In this document: positions 59,869 through 64,000 of the stretch, piece by piece
Position numbering within the stretch: the stretch's first letter is position 1
Layout: every line of letters starts with the position of its first letter
Assembly: GCF_000262305.1 (NCBI RefSeq)
Contig: NC_017910.1
Coordinates: 1,612,001-1,676,000 of the forward strand
From: Shimwellia blattae DSM 4481 = NBRC 105725
Lineage (GTDB): Bacteria; Pseudomonadota; Gammaproteobacteria; Enterobacterales; Enterobacteriaceae
Direction: 5' to 3'
Length of the DNA stretch: 64,000 bases
Notes under the pieces: generated by a model
Told to the model about the DNA's origin: nothing
The model's database searches: none
The model's input: the letters and a program-made list of their open reading frames with translations, nothing else
Program-made: the position numbers and the translations under genes

Positions 59869-61230
59869 TTAGTATGCCCGCAGGGTTTTAAACACTGCTG
59901 CCAGCTTGTTTGCATCTTTGATTCCGGGCGCGGATTCCACCCCGGAGTTAAAATCGAGACCGCTACAGCCTGCTCTGGCGGCTTCCACGCAGTTATCGGC
60001 GCTCAGCCCGCCCGCCAGCAGCACGTTATCCAGCGGCTGGCCGTTAAGCAGTGACCAGTCAAAGCGCTGGCCGGTGCCGCCCTGGCCGTTATCAAACAGG
60101 TATTTATCAACATGGTGCAGATCCCGGGCGGGCAGGGTGTCGCCCACGCTCAGGGCCTTCCAGATCTGAACCTCAGGCGCCAGCGCGGCCCGCAGGGCGT
60201 CGATATAGGGCTGATCTTCCGCCCCGTGCAGCTGTACGGCGCAAAGCCCCAGCTGTTGCGCGGTGCTGAGCACCACCTCCCGGGGGGCATCGCGGAAAAC
60301 ACCCACCCAGCGCAGGGGGGCGGCAGACATGACCCGGCGCGCGGTGGCGATATCAATGCGGCGCGGCGAGCCTTCCGCAAAGATAAGCCCCCCGTAAACG
60401 GCCCCGGCCTGATACGCCGCAGCGGCGTCTTCCGGGCGGGTCAGACCGCAGACTTTGTTCTCCCCCAGCAGTACCGCAGAGACGGCCTGGTGCAGATCGT
60501 CGGCCCCCATCAGGGCGGAGCCAATCAGGAACCCGTTGGCAAAGTGCGCCAGTTCGCGCACCTGGCGGTAGTTGCGGATCCCCGACTCGCTGATGACCGT
60601 TACCCCGTGGGGCAGGCGCGGGGCCAGTTGCCGGGTGCGGTTTAAGTCGATGGACAAGTCGCGCAGGTCGCGGTTGTTGATCCCGACCACCCGGGCCTGC
60701 AGGGCAATGGCGCGCTCCAGCTCAGCCTCGTTACTCACCTCGGTGAGCACCCCCATATTCAGGCTGTGGGCCACGGCAGCCAGCTGGCGGTATTGCTCGT
60801 CGTCCAGCACGGAGAGCATCAGCAGACAGGCATCGGCCTGGTGGTAACGGGCAAGGTAAATCTGGTACGGGTCAATAATAAAGTCTTTGCACAGTACCGG
60901 CTGGGTCACAATGGCGCGCACCACCGGCAGGAAGGCAAAATCGCCCTGAAAGTATTTTTCGTCAGTCAGGACAGACACCGCAGAGGCGACGTTTTTATAG
61001 ACCCGGGCAATACGCGCCGGGTCGAAATCTTCACGGATCACCCCTTTAGAGGGGGAGGCTTTTTTACACTCCAGAATAAACCCGGTGCGGGTGCCCTCCA
61101 GGGCGTGATAAAAGCTCCGGTCGCTGGGGACAATTTCGTTCTGAAAGCTCGCCAGCGGCTGCTGCTGTTTGCGTTGCGCAACCCAGATAGCTTTGTCAGC
61201 GACAATTCTGGTTAATACGGTCTCTTGCAT
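59869..61230 (-). CDS. trpC: Bifunctional indole-3-glycerol-phosphate synthase / phosphoribosylanthranilate isomerase
   Basis: 453 aa fusion as in enterobacteria. The IGPS barrel (about 1-255) has the catalytic Lys in GFILECKKASPSKG and Glu in VISESGIRN. The PRAI barrel (about 256-453) begins KVCGLTRPEDA with its catalytic Cys and has Asp in the VQLHGAEDQPY region. Often named trpCF. It ends 13 nt before trpB. Confidence 0.98.
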   Translation of the reverse strand: MQETVLTRIVADKAIWVAQRKQQQPLASFQNEIVPSDRSFYHALEGTRTGFILECKKASPSKGVIREDFDPARIARVYKNVASAVSVLTDEKYFQGDFAFLPVVRAIVTQPVLCKDFIIDPYQIYLARYHQADACLLMLSVLDDEQYRQLAAVAHSLNMGVLTEVSNEAELERAIALQARVVGINNRDLRDLSIDLNRTRQLAPRLPHGVTVISESGIRNYRQVRELAHFANGFLIGSALMGADDLHQAVSAVLLGENKVCGLTRPEDAAAAYQAGAVYGGLIFAEGSPRRIDIATARRVMSAAPLRWVGVFRDAPREVVLSTAQQLGLCAVQLHGAEDQPYIDALRAALAPEVQIWKALSVGDTLPARDLHHVDKYLFDNGQGGTGQRFDWSLLNGQPLDNVLLAGGLSADNCVEAARAGCSGLDFNSGVESAPGIKDANKLAAVFKTLRAY

Positions 61231-61233
61231 GAT

Positions 61234-62829
61234 TTATCCTCTGGCCGCCAGGGCTTGTACCTGGTCGAAAGCGGCTCCGCTGTGTAAGAATTCAATAACC
61301 CGCCGGGCATTGGTTTTCAGATCTTCTTCCCCGTAAAGGCGCATCAGCATGGCAACGTTCGCGGCCACTGCGGCCTCGTGGGCGCTTTCGCCTTTACCTT
61401 GTAACAGGCGGCTGAGAATGTCACGGTTTTCTTCCGGGGTGCCGCCTGCCAGCGCCTCTTTGGTATAGGGGATCAGGCCAAAATCCGCTGCGGTTAATGT
61501 GTAGTTGCGGATCTCCCCGTGGCACAGCTCCGCCACCTGGGTGGGCGCATGCAGGGAGACCTCATCCATGCCGCCACTGTGGACCACGGCCGCCCGCTGG
61601 TAACCCAGCACCCGCAGGGTTTCGGCAATCGGCAGGACCAGCTCTGCGCTGTAGACCCCAATCAGCGCCAGCGGCGGGTGGGCCGGGTTGATCAGCGGCC
61701 CCAGCACATTAAACAGGGTGCGGGTTTTCAGCTGCTGGCGCACCGGCATGGCATAGCGAAAACCGGTGTGGTATTTCGGGGCGAACAGGAAACAGAGCCC
61801 CAGCTCATCCAGCGCTTTGCGGGATTTTTCCGCCGTCATATCCAGGTTAATACCGAACGCGGCCAGCAGATCCGAAGAGCCGGATTTACTGGACACGCTG
61901 CGGTTACCGTGTTTCGCCACTTTAAAGCCCATGGCCGAGGCAACAAACGCACAGGCGGTGGAGATATTAATGCTGTTGCTGCCGTCGCCACCGGTGCCGA
62001 CGATATCGGCAAACAGATAGTCCGGGCGCGGGAACGGCGCGGCGTTTTCCAGCAGGGCGGTTGCGGCACCGGCTATCTCATTCGGGCTTTCGCCGCGAAT
62101 TTTCATGCTTACCAGCGCTGCGGCTAACTGCTCGGGTTTTACCTCACCCTGAACCACGGCGCTGAACAGCTGGTGGCTCTCTGCCTGGGTCAGCTCCTGG
62201 GCCTGGTAGAGTTTTTCCAGCAGCGGTTGCAGCGAGGCCGCAGGCTCCTGTTTCTTCAGGGCCCAGTCCAGGGTCTGCTCCAGTAAGCGGGCGCCCTGGG
62301 TGGTGAGGATAGATTCCGGGTGAAACTGAAAGCCGCACACCCGATCCGCATCGTGGCGCACCGCCATGACCATACCCTCATAGTGGGCATTAATGGTCAG
62401 CCCGGCCGGGATATTGCTGCCCACCAGGGAGTGGTAGCGGGCCACCGGCAGCGGGTTCATCAGCCCGGCAAACATGGCCTGGTCATCATGCTGAATGCTG
62501 GAGGCTTTCCCGTGGAGGATCTCCCCGGCCTGGCCGACATAACCACCATAGGCTTCCACAATCGCCTGGTGGCCGAGGCAGATCCCGATAACCGGCAGCT
62601 TTCCGCGCACCCGGGTGAGCAGCTCCGGCATGCAGCCCGCTTCGCTCGGGGCACCCGGCCCCGGGGAGAGCATCAGCACCGGGTTGTCCATGGTAGCCAG
62701 ACGGTCAATCAGGATCTGGGCCGGAACATGATTACGGTAAATCACCACATTGTGGCCGTTTGCTCTGAGCTGATCTGCCAGGTTATAGGTAAAGGAGTCG
62801 ATATTATCGAGCAGCAGAATGTCGGCCAT
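61234..62829 (-). CDS. trpD: Anthranilate synthase glutamine amidotransferase / anthranilate phosphoribosyltransferase fusion
   Basis: 531 aa. The TrpG amidotransferase (about 1-195) has nucleophile C84 in IGICLGHQAIVEAYGG and the His/Glu pair in GFQFHPESI. The TrpD transferase (about 200-531) has the PRPP motif GTGGDGSNSINIST. This TrpG-D fusion is typical of Escherichia and relatives. The ATG shares one base with the trpE stop (TGATG), ensuring equal synthesis of the two anthranilate synthase subunits. Confidence 0.98.
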   Translation of the reverse strand: MADILLLDNIDSFTYNLADQLRANGHNVVIYRNHVPAQILIDRLATMDNPVLMLSPGPGAPSEAGCMPELLTRVRGKLPVIGICLGHQAIVEAYGGYVGQAGEILHGKASSIQHDDQAMFAGLMNPLPVARYHSLVGSNIPAGLTINAHYEGMVMAVRHDADRVCGFQFHPESILTTQGARLLEQTLDWALKKQEPAASLQPLLEKLYQAQELTQAESHQLFSAVVQGEVKPEQLAAALVSMKIRGESPNEIAGAATALLENAAPFPRPDYLFADIVGTGGDGSNSINISTACAFVASAMGFKVAKHGNRSVSSKSGSSDLLAAFGINLDMTAEKSRKALDELGLCFLFAPKYHTGFRYAMPVRQQLKTRTLFNVLGPLINPAHPPLALIGVYSAELVLPIAETLRVLGYQRAAVVHSGGMDEVSLHAPTQVAELCHGEIRNYTLTAADFGLIPYTKEALAGGTPEENRDILSRLLQGKGESAHEAAVAANVAMLMRLYGEEDLKTNARRVIEFLHSGAAFDQVQALAARG

Positions 62830-64000
62830 CAGAATGTCTCCTGTGCGTGATGGGCGGTGGCAATGGCGCGCAACACGGCGCGGGCTTTGTTACGGGTTTC
62901 GTCTGCCTCTGATTGCGGGACTGAGTCCAGCACAATACCGGCACCGGCCTGGACGGTGGCCACACCGTTTTCCACCCACGCAGAGCGGATAACGATACAG
63001 GTGTCCAGATCCCCGTGAGCGGTGAAATAGCCCACCGCGCCACCGTAACTGCCGCGCCTGCGGCCTTCTGCTTTGGCGATTAACTGCATAGCTCTTACTT
63101 TGGGTGCCCCGCTCAGGGTGCCCATATTCATGCACGCCCGGTAGGCGTGCAGGGCATCCAGATCCTGGCGCAGTTCACCCACAACCCGGGAAACCAGATG
63201 CATGACAAAGGAGTAGCGATCGACTTTGGTCAGATCCGCCACATAGCGGCTGCCCGGGGTACAGATACGGGCCAGATCGTTACGGGCCAGGTCTACCAGC
63301 ATCAGGTGTTCGGAAAGCTCTTTATGGTCGGTGCGCATCTCCAGCTCAATACGGCTGTCCAGATCCCGGTCCAGGGAGCCGTCGGCGCGCCGCCCGCGGG
63401 GGCGGGTGCCGGCTATCGGGTAGATTTCTATCTGGCGGTTAGCGGCGGCGTATTTCAGGGAGCTTTCCGGGGATGCCCCAAACAGGGTGAAGCCCGTGTC
63501 CTGCATAAAAAACATATACGGGCTGGGGTTGCTGTTTTTCAGCACTTCATAGGCGGCCAGCGGCGACGGGCAGGGCAGCGAGAAGCGGCGTGAAGGGACC
63601 ACCTGGAAAATCTCCCCTGCGCGGATGGCTTTTTGCATCTGGCGGACCACATCACCATATTCTTCATCGCTCTGGCTGCAGTCGCAGTGCATGTGTTCCA
63701 CGTTTTCTACCGGCAGCGGCGGTGGGGTTTGCTCCAGCTGCTGGCGCAGGTCGGCGACCCGGGCGCTCAGGCGGCTTTTCTCTGCCGGGTTGTGGGTAAA
63801 CAGGCTGGCCTGAATCCGGGTGCTTTTTTGCTGGTGGTCAATAATCAGCAGGGTTTCTGCCAGGTAGAAGCAGTAGTCCGGGCAGCTGTCATCCTGGCGC
63901 AGGGCCGGGAGATCTTCAAAACCGGCCACCAGGTCATAGGCAAACAGCCCGCCGAAGAACATGGCTTCATGGTTGTCGGGCGGTAACGTTACCAGCGCCT
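62829..64000 (-). CDS. trpE: Anthranilate synthase component I TrpE, C-terminal portion (runs off the edge)
   Basis: About 390 codons to the window edge; the reading frame stays open past 63962 (ALVTLPPDNHEAMFFGG), so the N-terminal part, including most of the tryptophan feedback site, and the trp promoter/leader lie outside. Chorismate-binding domain motifs are present: IFQVVPSRRFSLP, PIAGTRPRGRRADGSLDRDL, DHKELSEHLMLVDLARND, GTLSGAPKVRAMQL and YGGAVGYFTAHGDLDT. Confidence 0.97.
   Translation of the reverse strand, partial: ALVTLPPDNHEAMFFGGLFAYDLVAGFEDLPALRQDDSCPDYCFYLAETLLIIDHQQKSTRIQASLFTHNPAEKSRLSARVADLRQQLEQTPPPLPVENVEHMHCDCSQSDEEYGDVVRQMQKAIRAGEIFQVVPSRRFSLPCPSPLAAYEVLKNSNPSPYMFFMQDTGFTLFGASPESSLKYAAANRQIEIYPIAGTRPRGRRADGSLDRDLDSRIELEMRTDHKELSEHLMLVDLARNDLARICTPGSRYVADLTKVDRYSFVMHLVSRVVGELRQDLDALHAYRACMNMGTLSGAPKVRAMQLIAKAEGRRRGSYGGAVGYFTAHGDLDTCIVIRSAWVENGVATVQAGAGIVLDSVPQSEADETRNKARAVLRAIATAHHAQETF

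Overview
The window is a stretch of a GC-rich enterobacterial chromosome (Enterobacteriaceae). Nearly every gene has a close Escherichia/Klebsiella counterpart, and long blocks follow the E. coli K-12 order: tcyJ-dcyD-tcyLN-sdiA-yecF-uvrY-uvrC-pgsA-glyW-cysT-leuZ-yecA; araFGH-otsBA-uspC; thrS-infC-rpmI-rplT-pheMST-ihfA-btuC; and btuED-nlpC-selO-aroH-ppsR-ppsA-rprA-ydiK. The genus cannot be fixed from the sequence alone. Several E. coli neighbours are missing from their usual places (flhDC, the chb operon, katE, pfkB, yecH, ftnA, hemP), so this is not E. coli or Salmonella. I see no prophage, CRISPR array, rRNA operon or integrase.

Layout. 1-2663: cystine uptake and D-cysteine desulfhydrase. 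3045-6967: the SdiA and UvrY regulators, YecF and UvrC. 7023-8018: PgsA and the Gly/Cys/Leu tRNA operon. 8195-16535: YecA without its usual zinc tail, two aromatic/hydroxy amino-acid permeases (an SdaC-like one and TyrP), then an accessory stretch (RpiB/LacA-like isomerase, GNAT, DHA2 exporter, D-amino-acid transaminase), YecJ and a ferritin-like protein. 17449-23945: arabinose ABC importer, trehalose synthesis and UspC. 24080-33171: NorR without norVW, NadE, OsmE, CedA, TcyP, YdjM and the yni genes, YdiY. 33610-40846: the translation cluster with its autoregulatory leaders. 40975-49379: the B12 import genes, interrupted by a RidA homologue and a three-gene LysR / 2-hydroxyacid dehydrogenase / MFS cassette, then NlpC and SelO. 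49413-54166: AroH, PpsR, PpsA. 54249-55063: an unusual foldback element. 55065-57785: RprA, YdiK, a cold-shock-domain protein and a DUF2058 protein. 57850-64000: the trp operon on the minus strand, running off the right edge inside trpE.

Several genes are functionally linked. PpsA makes PEP for AroH, which feeds chorismate to the trp operon, and a TrpR-type operator sits in front of aroH. The thrS, infC, rpmI, rplT and pheMST genes carry visible post-transcriptional control elements (thrS operator hairpins, AUU start of infC, PheM attenuator). TyrP has a tandem TyrR box, ydjM a LexA box, rprA an RcsB-type box, norR a GT-N7-AC site and araF an AraC-type half-site.

The most unusual feature is an 815-bp near-palindrome between ppsA and rprA. 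It has a perfect 10-bp terminal inverted repeat and is flanked by identical 8-A runs, one of which is the RprA terminator tract. Its two ~400-bp arms are diverged copies of one unit. At matching positions the arms carry hairpins whose stems differ in sequence yet remain complementary, which suggests a mobile foldback element with selected structure.
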